Positions 18,533 to 29,400 of a DNA stretch of 30,976 bases are shown piece after piece. Below the pieces are notes generated by a model. It was not told the origin of the DNA and searched no databases. It was given only the letters and a program-made list of their open reading frames with translations. How positions within the stretch are numbered: the first letter of the stretch is position 1; each line of letters starts with the position of its first letter. A program made the position numbers and the translations under genes. Source of the stretch: a virus. The stretch lies in IMG/VR virus record IMGVR_UViG_3300005664_000038, positions 1 to 30,976 of that record. One strand, given 5' to 3'.

Positions 18533-18868
18533 ATGAAACTAGACAAATTTTTCCCAACTTTCAGAAACGTGTTATTTTGTGAAGTAACTACCCCCCAAGA
18601 GACCAAGGGGGGTATAGTACTTCCTTCAAAAGACTTATTCCTAAAGGATTATTCCTCTGAGTTTGAAAATGAAAGAGTAATCTATGATGGTTCAAAAGTC
18701 AAGATTGGAGACTATGTTGTAGCAAAGACAGGTAAGGATTGCACGGAAATACAAGTAGGAGACAAGATAGTTCTATTGCAAGGATGGAATCCACAGAAGA
18801 TAGAACTTGATGGGGAAGAATACTTTCAAGTCTCTGAACAACAAATAGTAGGGTACGAAAGAGAATAA
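18533..18868 (+). CDS. GroES-like co-chaperonin
   Basis: This 111-residue protein has the GroES (Cpn10) plan. A first strand leads to a mobile-loop segment (TTPQETKGGIVLPSK, about 19-33) that should bind GroEL. The barrel strands follow, with KIGDYVVAK and IQVGDKIVLL, matching the G-D-x-V spacing of the family. Phage versions such as T4 gp31 replace host GroES so that the host chaperonin can fold a large or unusual capsid protein, which fits the neighbourhood. A GC-rich hairpin (18589-18614) lies in the mobile-loop codons. Confidence in the family is good; the specific client is inferred. Confidence 0.82.
   Translation: MKLDKFFPTFRNVLFCEVTTPQETKGGIVLPSKDLFLKDYSSEFENERVIYDGSKVKIGDYVVAKTGKDCTEIQVGDKIVLLQGWNPQKIELDGEEYFQVSEQQIVGYERE
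18589..18614 (+). other. GC-rich hairpin within the GroES-like gene
   Basis: TACCCCCC at 18589-18596 pairs perfectly with GGGGGGTA at 18607-18614 around a 10-nt loop. There is no T tract, so it is not a terminator. In this AT-rich genome it stands out and could slow ribosomes or polymerase. Confidence 0.6.
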
Positions 18869-18870
18869 TA

Positions 18871-19956
18871 ATGAATTGCTTCCAGCTACACTTAAATGTA
18901 AATCAAAGACTTCAGGAAGTAGCTAGTTTCAAACGAGACAAGTTTAGACCTGAAGAAATAGACCTGGCTTTAAACAAAGCTATGGATCGTCTTATACTGG
19001 AAGCTGTTGACAATAACTTTCAAGGAACTCAGATTAACTTATCGCATATTACAGGATTAATTAAAAAAACAAAACCCCTTGAGGTAATAACCCCAGGGGG
19101 TTCTGATCCTGTAGCAGAAGATAACATTGATAACTCCTATTCTGTTATACCCCCCGATTTCTATTACTTGGTAGATGGTAGGGTAGAAATTGTTACAGAT
19201 CCGCTAGACTGTTCAACTGCGCCAACAGTACCTACTGCAAATTATGCAGAATGGAAAGCTATAATACCATTTCCACAACCGAACGCATCGGCCCCTTACT
19301 TCCCAAGCTTTACAATAACCTCAAGTGTTTCAGGAAGCTTGTATTCAAGTCCAACAGCTATTTCAGCAGGATTCCAGAACAGGGAAAGTCAATACGTATT
19401 AGTAAACAACATTCTTGAGAGACTAGCTCAAAGCAACAGTGTAAGAGTTTACTGGGAACGCTATAGGGACACATACTATAACAATTCCTTTATTTTTGTG
19501 AGTAATAGCAACCTTGGAACGATTAGCTTAACGGCAACCGGGGTTACAGCAACATCACAGGCCATGAGCTCAACCGTATACACAATATACAACAGAGCTT
19601 CAATACCAGCTTCCGCTGGTAAGCAGATAGTCCCTGTAAAGGTTACTAAAGAAAACCTGCTGTATTCTTCCCTCAAACAGAATTCCTTCTACGATAGCGG
19701 TAAAGATGAGGTAGTCGCAGACCAAACACTCGATTACCTGATATTTTATGGTAAAGAAAGCTTCATAATAACTAGAGCTTACATTGACTACATTAGGAAG
19801 CCAAGAACAATTAGTTTACTTTTGGGTCAGACTTGTGAATTGGCTGATTCAGTCCATAACAAAGTAGTGGATCTGGCGGTAGAAATTCTAAGACTTGATA
19901 CAAAAGATCAAGCTTACCCGCAAACAGTACAAGACACACAACTTAGAACAATTTAA
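18871..19956 (+). CDS. Head-tail connector or adaptor-like protein
   Basis: This encodes 361 residues. The N-terminal part (NVNQRLQEVASFKRDKF, then EEIDLALNKAMDRLILEAV) has the helix pattern of connector and adaptor proteins that bind below the portal, where small helices list A/L-rich repeats. A conserved-looking IPPDFYYLVDG segment follows, and the remainder is beta strands with Ser/Thr-rich linkers. The position between capsid and tail genes supports the call, but the exact subunit type is inference. A (CCCC)-(GGGGG) hairpin lies near 19072-19102. Confidence 0.6.
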   Translation: MNCFQLHLNVNQRLQEVASFKRDKFRPEEIDLALNKAMDRLILEAVDNNFQGTQINLSHITGLIKKTKPLEVITPGGSDPVAEDNIDNSYSVIPPDFYYLVDGRVEIVTDPLDCSTAPTVPTANYAEWKAIIPFPQPNASAPYFPSFTITSSVSGSLYSSPTAISAGFQNRESQYVLVNNILERLAQSNSVRVYWERYRDTYYNNSFIFVSNSNLGTISLTATGVTATSQAMSSTVYTIYNRASIPASAGKQIVPVKVTKENLLYSSLKQNSFYDSGKDEVVADQTLDYLIFYGKESFIITRAYIDYIRKPRTISLLLGQTCELADSVHNKVVDLAVEILRLDTKDQAYPQTVQDTQLRTI

Positions 19957-19978
19957 AAATTAATAACAACTAACAGAC

Positions 19979-21193
19979 ATGAGTCGTTACAGCAAAAACC
20001 TTTCAGGGTTAAATCAAAAAGTCATGGTTGGTACAGCTACGTACACTGATGACACAACATTCGCAGCTTTCGTAGCAAACGCTCCAGACGGAGAAATTGG
20101 TGTCTTCCTTGACACAGGTGCTGTACGTACTACAGCCCTCACATCAACAGTTAACAAATTCTTCATTGCACAAAAGCGTGATGGAGTAGTTAACAAAACT
20201 CCTATTCTTGATTTCAACGACATCTTTAGAAAGATTCAAGTTGATTACACAGCTCCTGTAAAGCAGGTTAGCACAATAGGATACAATGGTACATCCGGAG
20301 ACTTAGGCTTCAACTTTGCTGCAGCATCTTCTTCAAACACTCTCACCTACGGTATTACCGTTCGTGAAACAACACCTGGAAACCAACCGTTTCCTGTACA
20401 AGAAGGTTATGCTACTGTTAACAGCAGTACAGCAGATGAGTACACTGTACTAGCTTCTATCGTAAGTCAACTAAATGGAGACTATGATTACCAGCGCACA
20501 CAACCTGACCGTTTTGTAAAAGCTGAAATCATTACTAACGGTACACCTACTTACTACACTTCTACTATTGACCCAACTTTTGTAAATGGATCAAACCAAG
20601 TTACTTTTAGTGGTAACACTACTATTGCAACAGGAGCATTCATTGTATCTCGTTCAGCAGTTTACAAAGTAACTACAGGTGTAACATCAGGTACAGTAAT
20701 TACAATTGATCGTCCATACCAGGGAGCATCTGAAACAATTGACGTTTCTACAGAAACAACAGCATTCGGTACTATTACTTATACTTCTGGTACTACAGCT
20801 CTTGGAGTAAAACTTACTTCTATCGACTTTGAAACACATTTCAAGGTGGTTGGAGCAGCACTAAACTACGCAGATACTGTAACTCTGATTACAGCTTGGA
20901 AGCTTGGTTCTGGTGCAGGAACTCAAATTCGTGAATTGGAAGCTACTGAAGGTGCAATCTTCGATGGTGTTGGTAGTACATTAAACGTAGCATTCAAAGC
21001 AGACTACGGTCAACCAAGCTTGATTGCTTCTACAAGTGGTACATACCATCAAATATTCCTGGATCTTGCTCCAAAAGTATTGCCAAGTGCAGTACCTACT
21101 CAATATGAGCAGAAGCAAATTCAAAGAATCTTAATTGCAGCCCCATCATCAGGTACCCTGGAGTCTACTCTGGGAACCGTATTTGGAGTATAA
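19979..21193 (+). CDS. Abundant-type virion protein, tail tube or head accessory
   Basis: This 404-residue protein is beta-rich with Thr, Ser, Gly and Val dominating. Alternating strands (FIVSRSAVYKVTTGV, GTVITIDRPYQGA) look like a tail-tube, sheath or outer-capsid subunit. Codon choice is uniform and similar to the capsid gene, and a strong terminator follows, suggesting very high expression. It begins with an A-rich leader, no Shine-Dalgarno. Which of these subunits it is cannot be decided by eye. Confidence 0.65.
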   Translation: MSRYSKNLSGLNQKVMVGTATYTDDTTFAAFVANAPDGEIGVFLDTGAVRTTALTSTVNKFFIAQKRDGVVNKTPILDFNDIFRKIQVDYTAPVKQVSTIGYNGTSGDLGFNFAAASSSNTLTYGITVRETTPGNQPFPVQEGYATVNSSTADEYTVLASIVSQLNGDYDYQRTQPDRFVKAEIITNGTPTYYTSTIDPTFVNGSNQVTFSGNTTIATGAFIVSRSAVYKVTTGVTSGTVITIDRPYQGASETIDVSTETTAFGTITYTSGTTALGVKLTSIDFETHFKVVGAALNYADTVTLITAWKLGSGAGTQIRELEATEGAIFDGVGSTLNVAFKADYGQPSLIASTSGTYHQIFLDLAPKVLPSAVPTQYEQKQIQRILIAAPSSGTLESTLGTVFGV

Positions 21194-21212
21194 TTAAATT
21201 AACTACTAATGA

Positions 21213-21256
21213 AACCCTTGTAGTAGGACTAAGGACTATTACAAGGGTTCTTTTTT
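21213..21256 (+). terminator. Intrinsic terminator after the abundant virion gene
   Basis: AACCCTTGTA at 21213-21222 pairs with TACAAGGGTT at 21240-21249. A short loop and a run of six T after C21250 follow. It ends 7 nt before the next ATG, so the tail genes downstream may depend on read-through. Confidence 0.88.
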
Positions 21257-21263
21257 ATAATAC

Positions 21264-21971
21264 ATGGCACTAACAGCTAACTTAGTAAGAAGTACAATAA
21301 CAGCTCCCGGTACAGAAAGTACATGGACTGATGAAACAGTTTACGGAGGAGCTAATCCTGACCGTAACGAAGTGGCTCTTTATCTAACTGCTTACAAAGT
21401 AGATGAAGATTTAGTAGAAACAGCTTTGGAGGTAGAGACTTTTGATCCCGAAACTGTAACAGAATTTGTTACAACTAATGGAGAAGATGGTTATCACAAG
21501 TATTACTTTATTATAGTTGATAATTGGTTAATAGGTACTACCTATAACAAATATGACTTGGTTTGGAGTACAGCACAAAACTCATTCTACCAATACATTA
21601 ATGATAGTCCTACAGCAGGAAACGCTGTAACAAACACTAACTATTTCTCACCTGTAGCTGATCCTACAAGTCTACTACAAGACATAGGTACAAGTGAAGA
21701 ACCTCAGAATATAGTGTATCAAATCATAGGTAAAGTAGTAGATTTTCAAACCTCAATATGCTACATGAAGGCCTCAGCCAAACACGCTAAGGAAACTTGT
21801 GATGGTAATGATTGTGGTTGTGACTCAAGAATAGGAAGATTATTTCATAAGATAAGAGATCTCTTTAACTCTCTTGCGCTCAATGAAGCACAAGGACAGT
21901 TTATACAAGGGGAAAAGAACGCACGACTTGCAGAGAAATGGTGTGATGACTGCGGATGTTTAACCAGATAA
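21264..21971 (+). CDS. Tail-region protein with two Cys motifs
   Basis: This encodes 235 residues. The first 160 look beta-rich. The C-terminal part is helical with Cys residues at 179, 184 and 186 (CDGNDCGC) and 227, 230 and 232 (CDDCGC). Six Cys in a CX4CXC plus CX2CXC arrangement could bind zinc or an iron-sulfur cluster, or form disulfides outside the cell. The position before the fibre genes suggests a tail ring or neck component. Function is not established. Confidence 0.65.
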   Translation: MALTANLVRSTITAPGTESTWTDETVYGGANPDRNEVALYLTAYKVDEDLVETALEVETFDPETVTEFVTTNGEDGYHKYYFIIVDNWLIGTTYNKYDLVWSTAQNSFYQYINDSPTAGNAVTNTNYFSPVADPTSLLQDIGTSEEPQNIVYQIIGKVVDFQTSICYMKASAKHAKETCDGNDCGCDSRIGRLFHKIRDLFNSLALNEAQGQFIQGEKNARLAEKWCDDCGCLTR

Positions 21972-21981
21972 TACTCAAACC

Positions 21982-23580
21982 ATGATAGATGTAAGAGCGG
22001 AAAGCATAATATATCAGTCACAGGTTTACTATACTAATCTGGTTAACACGCTGGTAGAAAAAAAGAAGTACGGTAAGGCCCTGGATAGCTCCTGGGATAA
22101 AGCTAATACTATATCAGGTTACCTGGAAGCTCTTAACATGAGATCCAGGTTAACTGATGAAGAGGATATATTACAGATGAATTACATTCTGGAATGTCTT
22201 ATCATTCTCTGTGAGCTTAACCAGTTCCCTGTATCAGCTCCAATTACTTTCCAGTCAGCCCCAGCTGTAATAGTAGGGGAACCTGGTCCTCCAGGTGATT
22301 CCGTAACGGGGCCGCAGGGGCCCGCGGGACTGGCCACTGACTTCCAGGAATCCCTTATTACTGTTCCAATAGCAGTAGATAGTTTTGATTTAACAGATGC
22401 AAAAGGAGCAAGATGGGATTATGTTGTAATTAAAAGTACACTTGAACAACGAGCAGGAAGTATTGTAGCTTCATGGTTAGCTGACGGCTCATCTATAGAA
22501 TTCTTTGACACTTCAACTGGAGATATTAGTGGTTCAACAGCAGACTTAAGCTTTGATGTACAATTAGTAGGTAGTGACATACAACTTATTGCAACCCCAG
22601 CTTCTGGTTCATGGACAGTTATTGGAACAAGGTACTTTATTCCAAATAATGGAAATGGTTCAGGACCTGTTTCTGATGTACTTGCAGACGGAACAGTATT
22701 CATAGGGAATAGTTCTAACCAAGCACAATCAAGAACACTGAGTGGAGCGATTTCAGTAACAAATACCGGAGTAACAAGTTTCAATGCAGGACAGATTCTT
22801 GATTCGCATATAAGTGGCTCAGCTGCTATAGCATTATCTAAACTTGCTGCAGTAACAACTAACAGGTTGTTATTATCCAATGGAGCAGGACAAGTAATTG
22901 CATCGAGCGTAACAGATATTGAAGCTGGTTATTTATCAGGAGTAACTTCCCCTATTCAAACCCAACTTAACTCTAAATTAACTGACCCTATGACAACAAT
23001 AGGAGATTTGTTGATTAGGGACGGGTCAAATGCAACAGCACGATTAGGAATAGGATCAAGCAACCAGGTATTAACAGTGGTTGGTGGTGTTCCAACATGG
23101 CAAAACGTACCTGGTGGGGTAAGTGGGTTAACAACAGGGTACCTTCCAAAAGCTAGTTCTTCAACAACCTTAAGCAACAGTATTATCTCTGAAGCAACAG
23201 GTGCTATAACAATAGCAGGAACAACAGAAATACAGGGAGGATTCAGAACTGAAGCAACAGGGGCATACCTAAAGAAGAAAGTTGTTAATATTGGGGATTG
23301 GAATATGGATTCAACCATAAGCGTAACAGTTGCTCATGGGTTAGCAGACTTTAAGAAAATAAGAGCAATAGACTGTATTGTGAGAAATGACTCAGACACA
23401 ACATACGCTAATCTTCTTGCATTGGCTCCTGGTGGAAGTCAGGAACCAGGAGGGTCAGCACAGTTTATTGATTCTACAAACATAACTCTGGTAAGAAAAA
23501 CAAGTGGAACTTTTGATTCAACAAGTTTCGACTCTACTTCTTACAACAGAGGTTGGGTAACTATAACATACGAAGCATAA
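21982..23580 (+). CDS. Tail or head fibre protein with collagen-like segment
   Basis: This 532-residue protein has a helical N-terminal attachment part (1-85), an interrupted Gly-X-Y collagen-like run at about 99-116 (GEPGPPGDS, GPQGPAG), then Ser/Thr/Gly-rich repeats typical of trimeric fibres. A module with SSNQVLTVVGGVPTWQN recurs in the next gene. The last 100 residues form a separate beta domain with a likely tip role. The stop shares a base with the next start (TAATG). Fibre function is inferred from composition and repeats. Confidence 0.75.
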   Translation: MIDVRAESIIYQSQVYYTNLVNTLVEKKKYGKALDSSWDKANTISGYLEALNMRSRLTDEEDILQMNYILECLIILCELNQFPVSAPITFQSAPAVIVGEPGPPGDSVTGPQGPAGLATDFQESLITVPIAVDSFDLTDAKGARWDYVVIKSTLEQRAGSIVASWLADGSSIEFFDTSTGDISGSTADLSFDVQLVGSDIQLIATPASGSWTVIGTRYFIPNNGNGSGPVSDVLADGTVFIGNSSNQAQSRTLSGAISVTNTGVTSFNAGQILDSHISGSAAIALSKLAAVTTNRLLLSNGAGQVIASSVTDIEAGYLSGVTSPIQTQLNSKLTDPMTTIGDLLIRDGSNATARLGIGSSNQVLTVVGGVPTWQNVPGGVSGLTTGYLPKASSSTTLSNSIISEATGAITIAGTTEIQGGFRTEATGAYLKKKVVNIGDWNMDSTISVTVAHGLADFKKIRAIDCIVRNDSDTTYANLLALAPGGSQEPGGSAQFIDSTNITLVRKTSGTFDSTSFDSTSYNRGWVTITYEA

Positions 23581-26483
23581 TGGCAGGACAATTAGTAATA
23601 AGAAATGGAGCAAAACTTCTTGGTAGCTTACCTAGTGGGACAGGAGATAATATCCTTACACTGGATGCTAGTACTAAAGATGTTGGTTCTATTCCAACAA
23701 TAGACACAAGTACTTACCTGACTAACTCACTTAGTTCAGGTTATCTACTTGTTGGTAATAGCTCGAATGTAGCAACTCCAAGACAAATCACAGGACAAGT
23801 TACATTCTCAAACACTGGTGTTGCAAGTATAGCTGCAGATACGATAACAAATGCTAATATTAACACAGGAGCAGCAATAACGTACAGCAAGTTGAGTTTA
23901 ACAAACTCTATTGTAAATAACGATATTGCAACCAATGCTAATATAACCAGAACAAAGTTAGCTGCTGGAACAGCAAACAGGTTATTAGTAAATAACGGTT
24001 CAGGAGTGTTTTCTGAAGCTGCTGCTATCAATCCAAATGTTGTAGTTATAACAGACAGTAATGGAATACCTACTCATTCTTCAGTTTCAAACGTTACTCT
24101 TGGATACCTTGATGTAAGCTCTTCTGTTCAAACTCAATTGAACAATAGACTAGCATTTAGTTCAGCAATAACACCATCAAGTGGTGACATAGTTATCTAT
24201 TCTGGAGGAGTTTGGACTAATCTTGGTATAGGGTCCAACGGACAAGTTCTTACTTTGTCAGGAGGGTTACCATCATGGCAAAATGGTACTGCTAATGGTA
24301 TACCTTCAGGAGGAACAGCAGGACAATACTTAAATAAAGTAGACGGAACTAATTACAACGTACAGTGGTCTACTCTTACTTTAGATAAAGTAACTGATGT
24401 TACTGCTAGTGCAAGTGATGTGAACTTACTCACTGGCTTACAGTCAGCTGGATTAACACAAGCTGAACTTGGTTATGTAAACGGTGTAACATCGAGTATA
24501 CAAACACAACTCAACAACAAGTTGAGTAATTCGTTAGCTCAGAATGCAATATTCATAGGTAATGCCAGCAACATACCAACTCAACTAGCCGCAGGAACAG
24601 AAGGATACGTACTTACCATAACTTCCGGTACTCCTCAATGGGCAGCTCCAAGTGGGGGCGGAGGTGGTTCAGGAGGCCATACTATACAAAACTCAGGTAC
24701 TCCTTTAACACAAAGAACTAACCTGAATTTTACAGGAGCTTTACAAGCAGTTGACGACTCTGGTAATGACGCTTCAGTAGTTAGTTTAATTACTAATAGT
24801 ATAACCAACTCTTTATTTAGACAATCTGCAGCTTTATCTGTAGTTGGTAATGCTTCTAACTCAACTGCTAACGTAGCAGACATTTCAGCAGGAACTAACT
24901 ACCAAATCTTAAGAAGAAATGGTACCTCTATAGGATTCGGTTCTATTGACTTAAGCCAGGCAGATGCTGTAGGTTCAAGTGTATTAGCTGTAGGAAACGG
25001 AGGAACAGGATTAAGCTCTTTAGGAACAAGCCTGCAAAGTATAAGAGTAAATTCTGGAGCTACTGCTCTGGAGTTTTATACCCCCTCAACAACACTAACT
25101 GGAGAAGCAACGGGTACTGGGGGATCAAGTATAAGTGTAACTTTAACTAACTCTGCGGTAATAGGTAAAGTATTAACTGGTTATTCTTCAGGAGCAGGAA
25201 CTGTTGCTGCAACAGATACTATTCTACAAGCAATACAAAAGCTGGATGGTAACAACGGACTTAACTGGAAATTAACTGGAACAAGTACGCTTACAGGAGC
25301 TGCTACTATAACTTCAAACGCAAACTCTCAACACATATTTAACGGTACTTGGACAGCCACTGCTAATAACCAGTATCACATGTCATTTAGCCCGACTGTG
25401 ACCGGTAGAACAGCAGCGTCTGGTGATGTTGTGGGAGCATTAATCATAAACCCATCTATCACTTGTGGGTCTGGCTCGAATACCTCAGTACTAACTGGAT
25501 TACTAATTCAGCCAACGTTTAACGACAATTCTGCATCAGGAGTTATTCATTCGTACATCCGTTGCTTTGATGGCACAAACGTTAGATTTCAAGTAACTGA
25601 CACTAACGTCAGTATGGCTGGATCAACCACACTAAATATTACAACTGGTGTTGCTGGTCCTCAACTGTCTGCCGCATCAGCTTCTTTGCAATTAAATGCT
25701 ACATCAGCAAGTGGTAACGTTCTTATGCAGATTGCTGGTAACTCGTGGTTTGGCATACAAGCATCTAACTCAATAGGAGCAACTGTATTTCAAGTTCCAA
25801 CTACAGTTACAAGCACAGCGACTCAGCAAAGCTCCCGTAACTTTAACTGGGCTGTTAATGAATGGACAGGATCGGCTGCTCAAGTTAACTACTGGACAGC
25901 AAGAGCAACTCAAAGCACAGCAACAAATCAATTAAGTTATTGGGACCTAGCTTTTGGAACTACAGGGTCTGCCCCTTCCTTAACCAACTTACATCTTCGT
26001 ATACGGAATACAAATGGTAACGTATACATAGGAGCAGGTACAAATACTGCAGTAGACCCAACAGCTAAACTGCATTTAGGAGCAGGTACAGCAACAGCAA
26101 GTACTGCACCACTAAAATTTACTGCAGGAACAAACTTAACAACTCCTGAAGCTGGAGCTGTGGAGTTTGATGGTACAAATTACTTTGTAACTAGCTCAAG
26201 TACGAGATACACCTTAGCTAAAACTCTAACAGCTACAGCTACCTTGGATTTCCCATCAACAGCAGCTAGTTCAAGTTCTGATTTAACAATAACAGTAACA
26301 GGAGCAACATCAGGAGACGTTGTAAGTCTAGGAGTTCCTAGCGGATCAGTACCAAGTAATTGTACATTCTTCGCATTTGTTTCATCAAGTGATACTGTAA
26401 CAGTAAGATTACTGAACATGGACACTGTTTCGTCAGCAGACCCTACATCAGGCACATTTAGAGCAACAGTACTAAAATACTAA
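23580..26483 (+). CDS. Large fibre protein with repeated modules
   Basis: The ATG at 23580 (MAGQLVIRNGAK) is preferred over one at 23553 inside the previous gene because it forms a TAATG junction. The 967-residue product consists of Asn/Ser/Thr/Gly-rich repeats. It holds two further versions of the module seen upstream (GSNGQVLTLSGGLPSWQN and TEGYVLTITSGTPQWA), each preceded by a QTQLNN segment, and a Gly/Ser linker (PSGGGGGSGG). The C-terminal 350 residues look like a different, less repetitive beta region. It is probably a trimeric receptor-binding fibre shaft. The receptor is unknown. Confidence 0.75.
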   Translation: MAGQLVIRNGAKLLGSLPSGTGDNILTLDASTKDVGSIPTIDTSTYLTNSLSSGYLLVGNSSNVATPRQITGQVTFSNTGVASIAADTITNANINTGAAITYSKLSLTNSIVNNDIATNANITRTKLAAGTANRLLVNNGSGVFSEAAAINPNVVVITDSNGIPTHSSVSNVTLGYLDVSSSVQTQLNNRLAFSSAITPSSGDIVIYSGGVWTNLGIGSNGQVLTLSGGLPSWQNGTANGIPSGGTAGQYLNKVDGTNYNVQWSTLTLDKVTDVTASASDVNLLTGLQSAGLTQAELGYVNGVTSSIQTQLNNKLSNSLAQNAIFIGNASNIPTQLAAGTEGYVLTITSGTPQWAAPSGGGGGSGGHTIQNSGTPLTQRTNLNFTGALQAVDDSGNDASVVSLITNSITNSLFRQSAALSVVGNASNSTANVADISAGTNYQILRRNGTSIGFGSIDLSQADAVGSSVLAVGNGGTGLSSLGTSLQSIRVNSGATALEFYTPSTTLTGEATGTGGSSISVTLTNSAVIGKVLTGYSSGAGTVAATDTILQAIQKLDGNNGLNWKLTGTSTLTGAATITSNANSQHIFNGTWTATANNQYHMSFSPTVTGRTAASGDVVGALIINPSITCGSGSNTSVLTGLLIQPTFNDNSASGVIHSYIRCFDGTNVRFQVTDTNVSMAGSTTLNITTGVAGPQLSAASASLQLNATSASGNVLMQIAGNSWFGIQASNSIGATVFQVPTTVTSTATQQSSRNFNWAVNEWTGSAAQVNYWTARATQSTATNQLSYWDLAFGTTGSAPSLTNLHLRIRNTNGNVYIGAGTNTAVDPTAKLHLGAGTATASTAPLKFTAGTNLTTPEAGAVEFDGTNYFVTSSSTRYTLAKTLTATATLDFPSTAASSSSDLTITVTGATSGDVVSLGVPSGSVPSNCTFFAFVSSSDTVTVRLLNMDTVSSADPTSGTFRATVLKY

Positions 26484-26484
26484 A

Positions 26485-29400
26485 ATGAGTTTTTTTCATA
26501 ACATATTACATACTGCAGCAGCCTCAGGAGAGTCTGTTCTGAATAACCTTACATTTGCCAGCTCAGTTACAGAGCATACTATGCCTGACTGGGAAATTCA
26601 GGATCGCGTACAGTGTAACAACCTGGAGGCTAACGTTTTTTATGACGCTGTAACTGGCCGCCAATACAACTCAGGTTATTGCAAGCCATACAGTCCTAAA
26701 TACCAGGGTATGGGTGGTATGTATTACTACCATCCGGAACAGGGCTTTTACGATGCAATCATTGATGATACCGAAAGAGGAGGTGAGCCAGATTACCACG
26801 TAAGCCGTCAGAAGCCATACGTTGACGAAGATGGTATCATGTACACCATGCAGGAGAACATGCATGCGCAGGACAACCACATCTGGCGTTCAAATTCTGA
26901 CCTAAACGACTTTCAAAAGATATTCACGCAAGCCGATCCAGACACGGCCAGGGGAATGCCCTACCGTACCACATCAATCACTCCGGGTACAAACACTCAC
27001 ATTTGGATAATTCAGAAGCAGGTGGCTCCGGGTGACGTGTCCACGCTTGCCATGCTTAAATGGAACGGCACTACATACGATGAGGTTGTTGACATTGTTT
27101 TAAAGGGTGCTGCCGGACACAGGGTTTACGGATTTAAACCTTTTGGCAATCTCGGCCCGGATGAAAACGGAAAGTTCTGGATTTTCTTCACCGACTCAAG
27201 CTCAGAGGCAAACTATGAACTTTTTGAAATGTACACGGAGGATTTCGTTACATTCAGAAACAGGCTCAACACACATAGTTTCACAGCAGGAGCGGGTACG
27301 TTCACAATCACCACAGCGAGAGATAATGGGTATAAAGTAGCCGGGGAAGAAAGTTCAATATACAACCTCGGTGATCACTGCGAGTACGTGGAGGCCGATG
27401 GTACGCCTCACATCATGTACATGGAAGACTACCACAATGAACTGTACTACATCAAGCACAACGGTACAGCGTGGGAAAAGATACTCATTAATTCAGGTGG
27501 ACTTTTTGCCGGATATCCAATCAGTTCGTACACAGATAAGGATAACCCATACGAGATTACGTCCACTCCTGATTCGGCCACTATTCCAACATCAAACCCA
27601 ACAACGGTAACAGTAACGGTGGAAACAGGCGTTGATCGTCTCACTGAGCTTATAAACGTTGGAGGTAAGCGTGTTCAACTTGTTAAAGGAAGTAACCGTA
27701 TCGTAATGAACCTGACAAGTTATGACCCGGTTACCGGAGTAATGAGTGGGGATAGTACGGGGCTACAGGAAGGTTCTGGAACATTCTCAGGGTGGTCTGT
27801 AAGAACTGCCGGTGTGGTTGACGGGGTTACAAACCAGTTCGTATTTGTTCGGAATGAAAAACTTTATGTATGTGTTCGGGTGATTTTGCCAGACACATAC
27901 CGCAGACTATACCTTTTTGAGTCGTCAGATTTTAGAACTGCATCAATAGGAAATCCGCCTACGTTCACGTTTGTGAAGGACTTAACTCCTGGCATTACGA
28001 ACGTTGACGTTCACAAGTCGAAGTTGCCGGAGAATATCAACGAGTTTCCGGACAATGAAAACTTTGTGATCTGGTCTTGCAAGGCGGTTTATGATTCACT
28101 TTATCAGCGCACCGGCACTAACTGGTGTCTTGAATGTTCATTCGGGACTATCACGGCAACAGAAAGAACATTTGATGCTACGCCATACGCAAACCGGGCT
28201 GCCGAGCTGGCCGATATTGGATGGAGACAGGGATACAGTGTTGACGATGTTGTGGAGTCGAGTGGGTCGATCACTCAAATTACAGACATCACTGGAAACG
28301 GTAAGCATATAGTTCCATCGAACGCTGCTTGCTATAAGCAGAGTGGCGCTATAAAATCCTACGGAAGTTGCGTATTGGCATTACCTAATCCAGCTGACTT
28401 CAGGCCAGACACAGCGTTTTCTCTCATGGCCGTGATTAAAAAGATTGGCACATCACACCTTATTTCTGGCGGCCACCCGTCTGACGTTGATCAATACATG
28501 AGCATCAAAACAAAGGTTGGGGGATCGGTTAAGTACGAACACAGGACTACAGCCGGGGCGATTGATGAAGTTGACGCTTATACTCGTATCATAGGAGATG
28601 AGTACGCAATTATTTCTGTTACATCGAATGGAAAGCATTTAAGGTTTTATATCAACGGTGTTGAGTCTAACAAGTCATTCAGCGATGATGCGCCAAAATC
28701 GCTTGTAAGGTGGTTCAACTATCTGAACACAAACCTGAACAACGTATTAATTGGTGCGAGGACTTCTGGAACAACAAATGAGTACACCCCTATCGACATG
28801 AAGGAGTGGCGTTACAAGGGTAGTTTAATAAGCTACGATCAACGTACTAAACTCGAAAAAACATGGGCCGCACAGTACGGTATTACACTTGGAACATTCG
28901 GGACAGAAACAACGTATGAGCCAGAGGTTGAGACCACTGTGGCTCGCATGAGTGTTGCTCCATCAGGATCTGATTTGACTATGTACAACGATTGGGTTGT
29001 TGGTTGGAAAAACGCTCACGGATTACCTTTAGGTGAGCATTGCCTTGGTGAAGTTGTTGATTATCTTCCATTCAGATCAGCACACGATTCTCAGGCATCA
29101 TTACTTAACTTTGCGCGTCCAACGTTTGATGCTACATCATCCGGATCGCCTGCCTTTACTTCGTATCGCGGTTGGAAATCTGCTGCATCAGGCTATGTAA
29201 ACTGGCAATTCAATCCATCTATTCACAGCAGGTGGACTGCTTCAAGTTCGTTTGTAAGTGCTTACGTTATAGAAAACGCAACGGCTGGTGTTAAGAATGC
29301 GATAGGTTTGCAAATATCGACAAACATCTTCATTCGTCTTCAGCCAAGGATCGCTGGTGATACAGCACCATTGATACTTGCAGCGACTACAGGCTTGTCG

